From assembly GCF_003228315.1 (NCBI RefSeq), contig NZ_CP029693.1, forward strand, positions 2,294,001 to 2,358,000: 64,000 nt of DNA. The letters are read 5' to 3'. A program made the position numbers and the translations under genes. The notes beneath the pieces were generated by a model. That model was given only the letters and a program-made list of their open reading frames with translations. It had not been told where the DNA came from and searched no databases. Below, piece after piece: positions 34,286-43,070 of this stretch; position 1 is the first letter of the stretch; each line of letters starts with the position of its first letter. Source of the DNA: Pseudomonas putida (GTDB lineage: Bacteria; Pseudomonadota; Gammaproteobacteria; Pseudomonadales; Pseudomonadaceae).

Positions 34286-35344
34286 ATGAGTAATCAGTCG
34301 TTCGATGATGCAAACGCCCGTTTCACCTGGCGGCGCGACGATGTCGCGCCGTTGCGCGTGGCGGTCTTGCTGTTGCCGTCGTTCTCCAACTTCGGTCTGG
34401 CCGCGGTGCTGGAGCCGTTGGCCATTGCCAACTGGCTGACCCAGCGCCAGCTGTTCCAGTGGTCGCTGTTGTCCCTGGACGGCGAACCGGTGCAGGCCAG
34501 CAACGGTCTGACCACCGTCGCCAATGACGGTTTGAAGGCCGACCAGGGTTTCGATGCCTGTCTGGTGATCGCCAGTTTCGATGTGCACAAACACAGCCGG
34601 AACGTGGCGCTCAAGAGCTGGCTGCGTAAACAGGCACTGTTTGGCGCGGTGTTGATGGGCGTGGAAACCGGCACCGAACTGCTGGCGGCCGCCGGCGTGC
34701 TCGATGGCTACGAAGCCGCCGTGCACTGGGACAACCTGCAAGGCTTTCAGGAAAGTTATCCACGGGTCCACGCCAAGCCGCAGCTCTACACCCTGGAACG
34801 CCAGCGCCTGACCTGCGCCGGCGCCACCACCACTCTGGACATGCTGCTGGGCTGGATCGGCCAGAGCATCGACAGCGAACTGGCCCGGGAAATCGGCATG
34901 CATCTGTTGATGGGCCAGGTGCGGGCTCCGGCGGACAGCCAGCTCGACGGCGACCTGACCAACACCGGGCTATACGGCAACAAGATTCGCCGGGCGGTGC
35001 AGTTGATGGAGCAGGCGCTGGAGGAACCGCTGGATTGCGAGGCGATTGCAGGGCAAGTCGGGCTGTCACGCCGGCAACTGGAGCGTCAGTTCAAGCATCA
35101 GACCGGCCTGTCGCCGCTCAAGTATTACCTGACCCTGCGGCTGGCCCGGGCCCACAGCCTGCTGCAACAGACCCGCATGACCGTGGCGCAGGTGGCGGCC
35201 TGTTCCGGTTTCGGCTCGCTGGAACATTTCTCCCGCACCTACCGCGCCCGTTTCGGCTGCCCGCCCAGCGAAGACCGCAGCCAGGTCTGGACCGCTCCGG
35301 TGATGCGCCAGCCGCTGCGCAAGGTACAACGGCCGGCCCTGTAG
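34286..35344 (+). CDS. AraC-family regulator with GlxA/DJ-1-like N-terminal domain (GbdR/CdhR/ArgR type)
   Basis: 352 aa. Residues about 20-200 form a class I glutamine-amidotransferase-like domain (RVAVLLLPSFSNFGLAAVLEPL, GVETGTELLAAAGVLDGYEA), with the nucleophile cysteine replaced by Glu-Thr, as is usual in these sensors. The last 100 residues hold two helix-turn-helices (IAGQVGLSRRQLERQF, VAQVAACSGFGSLEHFSRTYRARF). Relatives in Pseudomonas respond to glycine betaine, carnitine or arginine. It is cotranscribed with the GMC gene and probably controls this quaternary-amine-like locus. Confidence 0.9.
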   Translation: MSNQSFDDANARFTWRRDDVAPLRVAVLLLPSFSNFGLAAVLEPLAIANWLTQRQLFQWSLLSLDGEPVQASNGLTTVANDGLKADQGFDACLVIASFDVHKHSRNVALKSWLRKQALFGAVLMGVETGTELLAAAGVLDGYEAAVHWDNLQGFQESYPRVHAKPQLYTLERQRLTCAGATTTLDMLLGWIGQSIDSELAREIGMHLLMGQVRAPADSQLDGDLTNTGLYGNKIRRAVQLMEQALEEPLDCEAIAGQVGLSRRQLERQFKHQTGLSPLKYYLTLRLARAHSLLQQTRMTVAQVAACSGFGSLEHFSRTYRARFGCPPSEDRSQVWTAPVMRQPLRKVQRPAL

Positions 35345-35370
35345 GAGCTGGCGAAGCCTGCGCCTACAGG
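35339..35370. repeat. Short REP-like palindrome
   Basis: CTGTAGGAGCTGGCGAAGCCTGCGCCTACAGG: one hairpin (CTGTAGG / CCTACAG ends) that overlaps the stop of the AraC gene. It lies between convergent genes and may serve as a terminator. Confidence 0.6.
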
Positions 35371-35381
35371 GATGTGGTGGT

Positions 35382-36110
35382 TCAGTCTCGATAATCTGGC
35401 TCTTCCTCATCGAGAATGCCCATCAGCGCATTGAAATGCTTGTCGGCAAAGCCCTGATAGTCGAGCCATTGCCGGCAGGTCTTGCGCGCGATGGCGTCGC
35501 TGGTAATCCGCAGTTCGCGACCGGTGGACAGTGCGGTGATGTAGGTTTCGCAAGCCCGCTCGAAGTAATACAGATCGTCGAATGCCTGGGCGATGCTCGG
35601 CGCCGCCACCAGCACGCCGTGATTGCCCATCAACAGGATCGGCTTGTCCCCCAGCAGACGGCTGACTCGTTCGGCCTCGTCCCCAAGGCCCATGCCGTCG
35701 AACCCTTCATCGATCATCACCCGTTCGAAAAAACGCATGCAGTTCTGCTCGATCGGTGGTAGCCGCGAATCCGCGAGGCAAGCCAACGCCGTCGCATATT
35801 TCGAATGGGTGTGCAGGATGCACCGGGCATGGGGCTGGTTACGGTGCAAGGCGCTGTGCAGGGCCCAGGCGGTGATGTCAGGCGCGTCCGGGCGGTCGAG
35901 GCTGGCGGGATCATCGGCGTTGACCAGCAGCAAGTCGCTGGCCCGGATCCGCGAGAAGTGCTTGCCGTAGGGGTTGATCAAGAACTCCCGGCCGTCTCCC
36001 GACACCGCCACGCTGAAGTGATTGGCGATGGACTCATGCAGGTTCAACCGCGCGGCCCAGCGAAACGCGCAGGCCAGGCGGATTCTCAGTTGCTCAACGG
36101 ATTGGCTCAT
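35382..36110 (-). CDS. Class II aldolase/adducin-family protein
   Basis: 242 aa. Metal-binding histidines appear in LHTHSKYATAL and MGNHGVLVAAPS; IANHFSV is the conserved phosphate/substrate loop of the family. Such proteins are Zn-dependent aldolases, decarboxylases or epimerases. The start at 36110 (MSQSVEQ) has GGAG 5 nt upstream. It is convergent with the AraC gene and divergent from the ALDH gene. The substrate is unknown; the locus suggests a fragment of quaternary-amine or hydroxy-acid catabolism. Confidence 0.88.
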   Translation of the reverse strand: MSQSVEQLRIRLACAFRWAARLNLHESIANHFSVAVSGDGREFLINPYGKHFSRIRASDLLLVNADDPASLDRPDAPDITAWALHSALHRNQPHARCILHTHSKYATALACLADSRLPPIEQNCMRFFERVMIDEGFDGMGLGDEAERVSRLLGDKPILLMGNHGVLVAAPSIAQAFDDLYYFERACETYITALSTGRELRITSDAIARKTCRQWLDYQGFADKHFNALMGILDEEEPDYRD

Positions 36111-36312
36111 CCCGTACTCCACAGAGGTTGATCGGATGCCTGGCAGTGTAGAGAGGCGGCCTGCGCCTGCTTGACGGGAAACGACACCGCCTGCCGTTAT
36201 TGCGCAGCCTTTTGATCGTGAGAAAGCGGCGCGCTTATGCCGCGTTTCATCAAGAGCCTTGCGATGGGCACCGCCATAGTGACGACCACGACCCACTTGG
36301 CTGGAGACGCCC

Positions 36313-37779
36313 ATGCTGCAGATTCGTTTGTTCATCGCGGGGAATTGGCAAGCGCCACAGGTGCCGCAGTACCGCGATGTGATCAACCCCGCCACCGAGG
36401 AAGTATTGGCGCAGGTGGCCGTCGCCGATGCCAGCGACGCACAACGAGCAATCAGCGCCGCACGACAGGCCTTCGACGACGGCCCCTGGCCGACAATGGC
36501 GGTGACCGAACGCGCGCAACTGCTGCAGAAAATCGCCAGCCTGATCGAACAGGACGCCGAACACCTGGCGCGCCTGGAAACCCTGAACGCCGGCAAGACC
36601 CTGGGCGAGAGCCTCGGTGATATCGGCAACGTGGTCGCGACCTTCCGCTACTACGCCGCTCTGCTGGAAAGCGAAAGCGCCAGCGTCAACAGCCATGCGC
36701 CGGCCCATGTGATCAGCTTCAACCAGCGTGAACCGGTGGGCGTGTGCGCCCTGATCGCCCCCTGGAACTACCCGCTGCTGCAAGCGGTGTGGAAAATCGC
36801 CCCGGCTCTGGCCGCCGGCAATACCGTGGTGTTCAAGCCCAGCAGCCTGACCCCGATGACGGCCCATCGCCTGACCGCCCTGCTGGCGCAAGCCGGTGTG
36901 CCCGACGGCGTGTTCAACCTGTTGTGTGGCGATGGGGATGTGGGTGAAGTGCTTGCCGCCAGCCATGAGGTGGATCTGGTGTCGCTGACCGGTGGCGCCG
37001 TGGCCGGCGGCAAGGTGATGCGCGCGGCCAGCGGCAACTTCAAGCGCGTGGCCCTGGAACTGGGCGGCAAGAATCCGAACATCGTGTTTGCCGATGCCGA
37101 TTTCGAGGTGGCGCTGGACCAGGCGCTGAACGCGGTGTTTTTCAACGCCGGGCAAATCTGCTCGGCCGGCTCGCGGCTGTTGCTTGAAGACAGCATTCAT
37201 GACCGCTTCGTCGAGGCCTTGCAGCAGCGGATCGCGAAGATTCGCCTGGGCAATGGCCTCGACCAGTCGACTCAAATGGGTCCGCTGATCAGCGCCGGTC
37301 ATCGCGACCAGATCCTGACGATGATTGCCGGCGCCGTCGAACAGGGCGCGACCTTGCTGGCCGGCGGGACGATCCCGGCGCAGTTCGACCGCGGTTTCTG
37401 GCTGTCGCCCACCCTGCTCGGCAACGTCACCGCCGACATGCGTATCGCCCGGGAAGAAATCTTCGGCCCGGTGATCACCGTCGAGCGTTTTCGCGACGAA
37501 GCCCAGTCACTGCGCCTGGCCAACGACACACCGTTCGGCCTGGCAGCCGGGGTGTGGACCCGGGACATCGGCAAGGCCCACCGCATGGCCCGGCGCCTGC
37601 GGGTCGGCACCCTGTGGATCAACGACTACAACGCCGCCTTTCCGCAGGCGCCCTGGGGTGGCTACAAGTCCAGCGGGATCGGCCGCGAGCTGTCCCGGGC
37701 GGGGCTGGATGAGTTCACCGAACTCAAGCACATCTACCTCAATACCGAACCTGCGGCGTTGAACTGGTTTGGTGTCTAG
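36313..37779 (+). CDS. NAD(P)-dependent aldehyde dehydrogenase (betaine-aldehyde dehydrogenase type)
   Basis: 488 aa. The catalytic glutamate is in VALELGGKNPNIVF and the nucleophile cysteine in FFNAGQICSAGSR; APWNYPLLQAVWKIAPALAAGN is the cofactor loop. WINDYNAAFPQAPWGGYKSSGIGREL near the C-terminus is common in betaine-aldehyde and aminoaldehyde dehydrogenases. It would oxidise the aldehyde made by the upstream dehydrogenase or oxygenase. The ribosome site is GGAG, 7 nt from the ATG. The next gene follows after 82 nt. Confidence 0.92.
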   Translation: MLQIRLFIAGNWQAPQVPQYRDVINPATEEVLAQVAVADASDAQRAISAARQAFDDGPWPTMAVTERAQLLQKIASLIEQDAEHLARLETLNAGKTLGESLGDIGNVVATFRYYAALLESESASVNSHAPAHVISFNQREPVGVCALIAPWNYPLLQAVWKIAPALAAGNTVVFKPSSLTPMTAHRLTALLAQAGVPDGVFNLLCGDGDVGEVLAASHEVDLVSLTGGAVAGGKVMRAASGNFKRVALELGGKNPNIVFADADFEVALDQALNAVFFNAGQICSAGSRLLLEDSIHDRFVEALQQRIAKIRLGNGLDQSTQMGPLISAGHRDQILTMIAGAVEQGATLLAGGTIPAQFDRGFWLSPTLLGNVTADMRIAREEIFGPVITVERFRDEAQSLRLANDTPFGLAAGVWTRDIGKAHRMARRLRVGTLWINDYNAAFPQAPWGGYKSSGIGRELSRAGLDEFTELKHIYLNTEPAALNWFGV

Positions 37780-37861
37780 CCGTCATGAAAAGGTTTTGCT
37801 GCACCTAAAACAAAAAGATCACCCCAAACCGCTGCCGACGTTTACCTTGAGGAGTCGATCC

Positions 37862-38797
37862 ATGAAAGCCTTGCTCTTGCTTGCATCCCTCAGTATCCCG
37901 TTGCTCACCCACGCCGCCGAACCGGAGTCCTGCGCCACGGTGAGGTTCTCCGATGTCGGCTGGACCGACATCACCGTCACCACCGCCGTGGCCAGCGAAG
38001 TGCTGGAATCGTTGGGCTACAAAACCAAGACCACGTTGCTGTCGATCCCGGTGACCTACCGCGCCCTGTCGTCCGGCAAGGAACTGGACGTGTTCCTCGG
38101 CAACTGGATGCCCACCACCGAAAACGACATCAAGCCGTACCGCGACGCCGGCACCGTGGAAACCGTGCGCGCCAACCTGCAAGGCGCCAAATACACCCTG
38201 GCGGTGCCCCAGTACGTGTACGACGCCGGGCTGCATGACTTCGCCGACATCGCCAAATTCAAGGACAAACTCAACGGCCAGCTCTACGGCATTGAACCGG
38301 GCAACGACGGCAACCGGCTGATCCAGACCATGATCGACAAGGACGCCTTCGGCCTGAAGGACTTCAAGATCGTCGAATCCAGCGAAGCGGCCATGCTCTC
38401 GCAACTCAAGCGCACCACGCGCAAGAACGAATGGATGGTGTTCCTGGCCTGGGAACCGCACCCGATGAACACCCGCAACAAAATGAAGTACCTCAGCGGC
38501 GGCGACGAATACTTCGGCCCCAACTATGGCCAGGCCACGGTCTACACCAACGTGCGCAAGGGCTACCTCAGCGAATGCAGCAACGTCGGCAAGCTGCTGC
38601 AGAACATGGAGTTCAGCCTGGCGATGGAGAACCAGTTGATGGATGCGGTGTTGAACCAGAATCAGAAACCACGGGCGGCGGCGAAGGCGTGGTTGAAAGC
38701 CAACCCTGCGGTGCTGGAAGCCTGGCTTTCCGGGGTGAGTAGCCGCGATGGCAAGGATGGTTTGGCGATGGCCAGTGCGCGATTGGCCGCCCAATAA
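37862..38797 (+). CDS. Periplasmic choline/carnitine/betaine-type substrate-binding protein
   Basis: 311 aa with a signal peptide (MKALLLLASLSIPLLTHAA, cleavage before EPE). The mature start CATVRFSDVGWTDITVTTAVASEVLESLGY and the block DVFLGNWMPTTENDI are typical of ChoX/CaiX/CbcX proteins, whose Trp and Tyr residues form an aromatic cage for a trimethylammonium group. These binding proteins often work with a shared CbcWV permease encoded elsewhere, which fits the absence of transporter genes here. GAGGAG precedes the start. The ligand (choline, carnitine, betaine or other) is not resolved. Confidence 0.9.
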   Translation: MKALLLLASLSIPLLTHAAEPESCATVRFSDVGWTDITVTTAVASEVLESLGYKTKTTLLSIPVTYRALSSGKELDVFLGNWMPTTENDIKPYRDAGTVETVRANLQGAKYTLAVPQYVYDAGLHDFADIAKFKDKLNGQLYGIEPGNDGNRLIQTMIDKDAFGLKDFKIVESSEAAMLSQLKRTTRKNEWMVFLAWEPHPMNTRNKMKYLSGGDEYFGPNYGQATVYTNVRKGYLSECSNVGKLLQNMEFSLAMENQLMDAVLNQNQKPRAAAKAWLKANPAVLEAWLSGVSSRDGKDGLAMASARLAAQ

Positions 38798-38813
38798 CTG
38801 ACACCACCAATCC

Positions 38814-38906
38814 CCTGTAGGAGCGAGCCTGCTCGCGATGGCGTCCTTCCAGTCAATAAAGTACTGACTGATAAACCGCTATCGCGAGCAGGCTCGCTCC
38901 TACAGG
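38814..38906. repeat. REPIN
   Basis: CCCTGTAGGAGCGAGCCTGC and inverse GCAGGCTCGCTCCTACAGG; spacer GGCGTCCTTCCAGTCAATAAAGTACTGACTG resembles that of the copy at 41779-41869. Confidence 0.9.
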
Positions 38907-38982
38907 TGTTCTTCAGCGATCACCCCCTCTCATTCCCCTGCGATACCACCTGACGACCGGCAGCAAAAATAAATTGCCACTA

Positions 38983-39013
38983 AATATGACATGCGTCATA
39001 TTACGTACGTAAT
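38983..39013. promoter_or_regulatory. Two adjacent palindromes in the efflux-operon promoter
   Basis: AATATGAC (38983-38990), spacer ATGC, GTCATATT (38995-39002), then ATTACGTACGTAAT (39000-39013), a perfect 14-bp palindrome. They lie 29-59 nt before the efflux operon, in an AT-rich patch. Their form fits MarR- or TetR-type operators, but no such regulator gene is adjacent. Confidence 0.65.
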
Positions 39014-39041
39014 TAAATGCCGTTTCCTACAGGAAATCCCC

Positions 39042-40163
39042 ATGACCAGCATGCCCTCCGTTGAGCCCGACCTGGCGGTCCCCGTGACCACCCCCAAGCC
39101 TCCCCTGCTCAAACGCCTGCTTTTGCCCACCGTCGGCATCGCTGCCCTGGTGCTGGCCGGTGTGTATGGCGCCCATTGGTGGACCATTGCCCGCTTCATC
39201 GAGGAAACCGACGATGCCTACATCGGTGGCGACGTGACGGTGATTGGACCCAAGGTCGCCGGCTACATCGACGAAGTGCTGGTGACCGACAACCAGAAGG
39301 TCAAGGCCGGCGATGTGCTGATCCGCCTCGATTCCCGGGATTACCGCGCCACCCTGGCCAAGGCCGAAGGCGCGGTGGCGGCGCAGGAAGCCCTGCTGGC
39401 CAACCTCGACGCCACCGAACAACTGCAACAGGCCGTCATCGGCCAGGCCCGCGCCGGCATCGATGCCGCCGGTGCCGAAACCGCCCGCTCCCGGGATGAC
39501 GATGCGCGCTACAAAAAGCTGGTCAGCACCAATGCGGTCTCGGTGGAAAGCGCGCAAAGGGCCAACGCCACCTTCAAGACAGCTTCAGCATTAAGCGCCC
39601 GCGCCCAGGCAGAACTGGTGGCGGCGCAACGCCAACTGAACGTGATTGCCACCCAGAAACAACAGGCTCGCGCCGCGTTGATTCAAGCCAAAGCCGAACG
39701 CGATCTGGCGCAACTGAACGTCGGCTACACCGAACTGCGCGCGCCGGTCGATGGCGTGATCGGCAATCGCCGCGCGCGGGTCGGCGCCTACGCCCAGGCC
39801 GGTTCGCAAATGCTCTCGGTGGTACCCACCAGCGGCTTGTGGGTCGATGCCAACTTCAAGGAAGACCAACTGGCGCGCATGGTGCCGGGGCAACGCGTGG
39901 TGATTCATGCCGACGTGCTTTCGGGCCAGGCCTTCCACGGCCATCTCGACAGCCTGGCGCCGGCCAGCGGCGCGCAGTTCAGCGTACTGCCACCGGAGAA
40001 CGCCACCGGCAACTTCACCAAGATCGTGCAGCGGGTACCGGTGCGCATTCACCTGGACCCGGCCGACAGCGTGCTCGGTCACCTGCGTCCGGGCCTGTCG
40101 GTCACTGCTGAAGTGGACACCCGTGAAGCGCCGGACGCGCCTGCCGTGGCCAGCGCACCATGA
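39042..40163 (+). CDS. HlyD-family membrane fusion protein (EmrA-like)
   Basis: 373 aa. One N-terminal transmembrane helix (LLLPTVGIAALVLAGVYGAHWW) is followed by TDDAYIGGDVTVIGPKVAGYIDEV (first lipoyl half). A long coiled-coil-forming Ala/Gln/Glu-rich region (about residues 85-210) comes next, then YTELRAPVDGVIGNRRARVGAYAQAGS and a beta-barrel domain. It links the inner-membrane pump to an outer-membrane channel. AGGA lies 8 nt before the ATG at 39042; a longer form would include the palindromes. It overlaps the pump gene by 4 nt. Confidence 0.93.
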   Translation: MTSMPSVEPDLAVPVTTPKPPLLKRLLLPTVGIAALVLAGVYGAHWWTIARFIEETDDAYIGGDVTVIGPKVAGYIDEVLVTDNQKVKAGDVLIRLDSRDYRATLAKAEGAVAAQEALLANLDATEQLQQAVIGQARAGIDAAGAETARSRDDDARYKKLVSTNAVSVESAQRANATFKTASALSARAQAELVAAQRQLNVIATQKQQARAALIQAKAERDLAQLNVGYTELRAPVDGVIGNRRARVGAYAQAGSQMLSVVPTSGLWVDANFKEDQLARMVPGQRVVIHADVLSGQAFHGHLDSLAPASGAQFSVLPPENATGNFTKIVQRVPVRIHLDPADSVLGHLRPGLSVTAEVDTREAPDAPAVASAP

Positions 40164-41752
40164 GCCGCGCCCTCGCCGTCCCGGCGCAACCGTTCAATGC
40201 CGCCGACATGGCCACGGCGACCAAAGTCTTCGCCTTCGCCACCATGTGTATCGGCATGTTCATTGCGCTGCTGGACATCCAGATCGTCTCGGCTTCGCTG
40301 CGGGACATTGGCGGCGGGCTGTCCGCCGGCACCGACGAAACCGCCTGGGTGCAAACCAGCTACCTGATCGCCGAAATCATCGTGATCCCGCTGTCCGGCT
40401 GGCTGTCCCGGGTGTTCTCTACGCGCTGGCTGTTTTGCGCATCGGCGGTGGGTTTCACCCTGACCAGCCTGCTGTGCGGCCTGGCCTGGAACATCCAGAG
40501 CATGATTGCCTTTCGCGCTCTGCAAGGGTTTCTCGGCGGCTCGATGATCCCGATGGTGTTCACCACGGCCTTCGTGTTCTTCAGCGGCAAACAACGGGTC
40601 ATCGCCGCCGCCACCATCGGCGCGGTGGCCTCGCTGGCACCAACGCTGGGGCCGGTCATTGGTGGCTGGATCACCGATATTTCGTCCTGGCACTGGCTGT
40701 TCTACATCAACCTGGTGCCGGGCATTTTCGTCGCCGTGGCAGTGCCGATGCTGGTGAAGATCGACCAGCCGGAACTGTCGCTGCTCAAGGGCGCCGACTA
40801 TATAAGCATGGTGTTTCTGGCGCTGTTCCTCGGTTGCCTGGAATACACCCTGGAAGAAGGCCCGCGCTGGAACTGGTTCAGTGACAGCACGATCCTGACC
40901 ACCGCGTGGATCAGTGGCCTGGCGGGCCTGGCCTTCATCGGCCGCAGCCTGCACGTGGCCAACCCGATCGTCGATCTGCGCGCCCTGAAAGACCGCAACT
41001 TCGCCCTCGGCTGTTTCTTCTCGTTCGTCACCGGGATCGGCCTGTTCGCCACCATCTACCTGACGCCGCTGTTTCTCGGCCGGGTGCGTGGTTATGGCGC
41101 ACTGGACATTGGCCTGGCGGTTTTCTCCACGGGCGTGTTCCAGCTCATGGCGATTCCGCTGTACGCCTTTCTGGCCAACCGCATCGACCTGCGCTGGATC
41201 ATGATGACCGGCCTTGGGCTGTTCGCCCTGTCGATGTGGGATTTCAGCCCGATCACCCACGACTGGGGCGCCAGGGAATTGATGTTGCCGCAAGCCTTTC
41301 GCGGGATTGCGCAGCAATTGGCGGTACCGCCAGCGGTGACCCTGACGCTCGGTGGGCTGGCACCGGCACGGCTGAAACACGCTTCAGGGTTATTCAACTT
41401 GATGAGAAACCTGGGCGGCGCCATCGGCATCGCGGCCTGCGCGACCATCCTCAATGACCGCACCAACCTGCACTTCACCCGCCTGGCGGAAAACCTCAAC
41501 AGCACCAACGAGGCGATGAACCAGTGGCTGGCCCAGGTCGGCAACAACTTCGCCGCCCTCGGCCAGAGCGGCGACGTCGGTGTCACCGCCAGCCTGCATC
41601 AGCTGTGGCAGCTGACCTTCCGCGAAGCGCAGACCCAGACCTACGGCGATGCGTTCCTGATGATCATGGTCTGCTTCATCATCGCCACGGCGATGGTGCC
41701 CTTGATGCGCAAGGTGCAACCACCGGCGGCGCCGAGTGCGGATGCTCACTGA
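40160..41752 (+). CDS. DHA2-family (EmrB/QacA) multidrug MFS exporter
   Basis: 530 aa with about 14 hydrophobic segments. Motifs include FIALLDIQIVSASLRDIGGGL (DHA2 motif D1), QGFLGGSMIPMVFT and APTLGPVIGGWITD (antiporter motif C). Proton-driven export of hydrophobic drugs, fatty acids or uncouplers with the upstream fusion protein is expected. The outer-membrane partner is not encoded here. The ATGA overlap with the fusion-protein gene indicates coupling. Confidence 0.94.
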   Translation: MSRALAVPAQPFNAADMATATKVFAFATMCIGMFIALLDIQIVSASLRDIGGGLSAGTDETAWVQTSYLIAEIIVIPLSGWLSRVFSTRWLFCASAVGFTLTSLLCGLAWNIQSMIAFRALQGFLGGSMIPMVFTTAFVFFSGKQRVIAAATIGAVASLAPTLGPVIGGWITDISSWHWLFYINLVPGIFVAVAVPMLVKIDQPELSLLKGADYISMVFLALFLGCLEYTLEEGPRWNWFSDSTILTTAWISGLAGLAFIGRSLHVANPIVDLRALKDRNFALGCFFSFVTGIGLFATIYLTPLFLGRVRGYGALDIGLAVFSTGVFQLMAIPLYAFLANRIDLRWIMMTGLGLFALSMWDFSPITHDWGARELMLPQAFRGIAQQLAVPPAVTLTLGGLAPARLKHASGLFNLMRNLGGAIGIAACATILNDRTNLHFTRLAENLNSTNEAMNQWLAQVGNNFAALGQSGDVGVTASLHQLWQLTFREAQTQTYGDAFLMIMVCFIIATAMVPLMRKVQPPAAPSADAH

Positions 41753-41778
41753 TAGCAAATCTGAAACTTCACCCGCCC

Positions 41779-41869
41779 CTGTAGGAGCGAGCCTGCTCGC
41801 GATGGCGTCCGTCCAGTCGACAAAGAGTTGACTGAGAAACCGCTATCGCGAGCAGGCTCGCTCCTACAG
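41779..41869. repeat. REPIN
   Basis: CTGTAGGAGCGAGCCTGC and inverse; lies between the convergent exporter and AhpD-like genes. Confidence 0.9.
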
Positions 41870-41882
41870 TTAATGGGGGCTA

Positions 41883-42323
41883 TCAGGCCTGCGGGGTTTT
41901 GCGGAAGCCAACAGCCAAACGGTTCCAACTGTTGATGGTGCTGATCGCCACGGTCAGGTCGACCATTTCCTTTGGCGAGAACTGTGCGGCGACTGCTGCG
42001 TAGTCTTCATCCGGGGCGTGGGTCAGGCTCAGTTGGGTCAGGGTTTCGGTCCACAGCAATGCGGCGCGTTCACGGTCGGTGAAGAACGGCGCTTCGCGCC
42101 AGGCGGTCACGGCGAACAGGCGGCGGGTGGTTTCGCCGGCCTTGAGGGCGTCGGCGGTGTGCATGTCGATGCAGAAGGCGCAGCCGTTGATTTGCGAGGC
42201 ACGCAGCTTGACCAGTTCGATCAGGGGCTTTTCCAGCGGCAGCTTGGAGACGGCGGTTTCCAGGGCAATCATGGCTTTGAGGGCGTCAGGGGAAGCGGTG
42301 TAGAAGTCGATGCGCGGTTGCAT
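41883..42323 (-). CDS. Carboxymuconolactone decarboxylase/AhpD-family protein
   Basis: 146 aa. The C-x2-C redox motif and following His are in NGCAFCIDMHTADALKAGE, characteristic of AhpD-like alkylhydroperoxidases. It probably takes part in peroxide or thiol redox reactions in the cytoplasm. Start at 42323 (MQPRIDFY) is chosen over one 18 nt upstream because the family begins this way. It is divergent from the FecI-type gene. Confidence 0.9.
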   Translation of the reverse strand: MQPRIDFYTASPDALKAMIALETAVSKLPLEKPLIELVKLRASQINGCAFCIDMHTADALKAGETTRRLFAVTAWREAPFFTDRERAALLWTETLTQLSLTHAPDEDYAAVAAQFSPKEMVDLTVAISTINSWNRLAVGFRKTPQA

Positions 42324-42443
42324 TTGGCAGCTCCAGGGCAAGTGGTTGGTGTGTTTCTACGTTAGCCCCGGCGGCGATTTACACAAATATCCAATCTTCG
42401 CGAAGACGAGTAGGCCACTGCAAAACATTGTGAAAAAAGTGCG

Positions 42444-42462
42444 AAATGAGAATTGCCAGCAA
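42444..42462. promoter_or_regulatory. Possible Fur box upstream of fecI-like gene
   Basis: AAATGAGAATTGCCAGCAA resembles the left part of the Pseudomonas Fur consensus (GATAATGATAATCATTATC family). It lies about 85 nt before the FecI-type start, where iron control of such sigma factors is usual. The right half is degenerate. Confidence 0.4.
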
Positions 42463-42547
42463 TCACTGATGGCCACTAGAATGCGATCAATTCTTAATTA
42501 CACTCACGCAGGATGCACGAGTCGAGTGAGTCGAGTATCTGCCCGCC

Positions 42548-43054
42548 ATGTCGTCCGCCAACCAGCCTCTGAACCAGCAAGTCCATAACCTCTATAGCGA
42601 ACACCACGGGTGGCTGCAGGGATGGTTGCACCGCAAACTGGGCAACCGCTGCGATGCCGCCGACCTGGCCCACGATACGTTCCTGCGCCTGTTGACGCGC
42701 CAGGTGGCCAAGCCGCTGGGCAGCGAACCGCGGGCGCTGCTGACGCACATTGCCAAGGGGCTGGTGATCGATCGCTGGCGCCGCCAGGACATCGAGCGGG
42801 CCTACCTGGAAACCATCGCCCATCTACCAATGGCCGAAGTGCCGTCGCCGGAAACCCGCCTGCTGATCCTCGAAACCCTGTGGCGCATCGAGGCGTTGCT
42901 GCGCGAACTGCCGGCGGCGACCCGCGATACGTTCCTGCTCTCGCAGATCGAAGGCCTGACCTACGCGCAGATCGCCACCCGCCTGAATGTCTCGCTGATC
43001 ACCATCAAGCGCCACATGCGCGCGGCGTTCATTGCCTGTTTGAGCGTTGCCTGA
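42548..43054 (+). CDS. FecI-like iron-starvation ECF sigma factor
   Basis: 168 aa. Region 2 is visible as CDAADLAHDTFLRLL and ALLTHIAKGLVIDRWRRQDIERAYLE, and region 4 as LPAATRDTFLLSQIEGLTYAQIATRLNVSLITIKRHMRAA. These match the FecI/PvdS-FpvI class (D-L-x-H-D-x-F and the V/I-D-x-x-R-R motif). It should transcribe a TonB-dependent receptor gene on receipt of a signal through FecR. The FecR gene follows, but no receptor gene is next to it. Confidence 0.93.
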   Translation: MSSANQPLNQQVHNLYSEHHGWLQGWLHRKLGNRCDAADLAHDTFLRLLTRQVAKPLGSEPRALLTHIAKGLVIDRWRRQDIERAYLETIAHLPMAEVPSPETRLLILETLWRIEALLRELPAATRDTFLLSQIEGLTYAQIATRLNVSLITIKRHMRAAFIACLSVA

Positions 43055-43070
43055 TGAAGAGCGTCGCCTG

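Noticed and set aside
36313..37779. Aldehyde dehydrogenase as the missing phenylacetaldehyde dehydrogenase (FeaB)
   Set aside because: It lies 28 kb from feaR, next to betaine-type genes, and its C-terminal motif fits betaine/aminoaldehyde dehydrogenases better.
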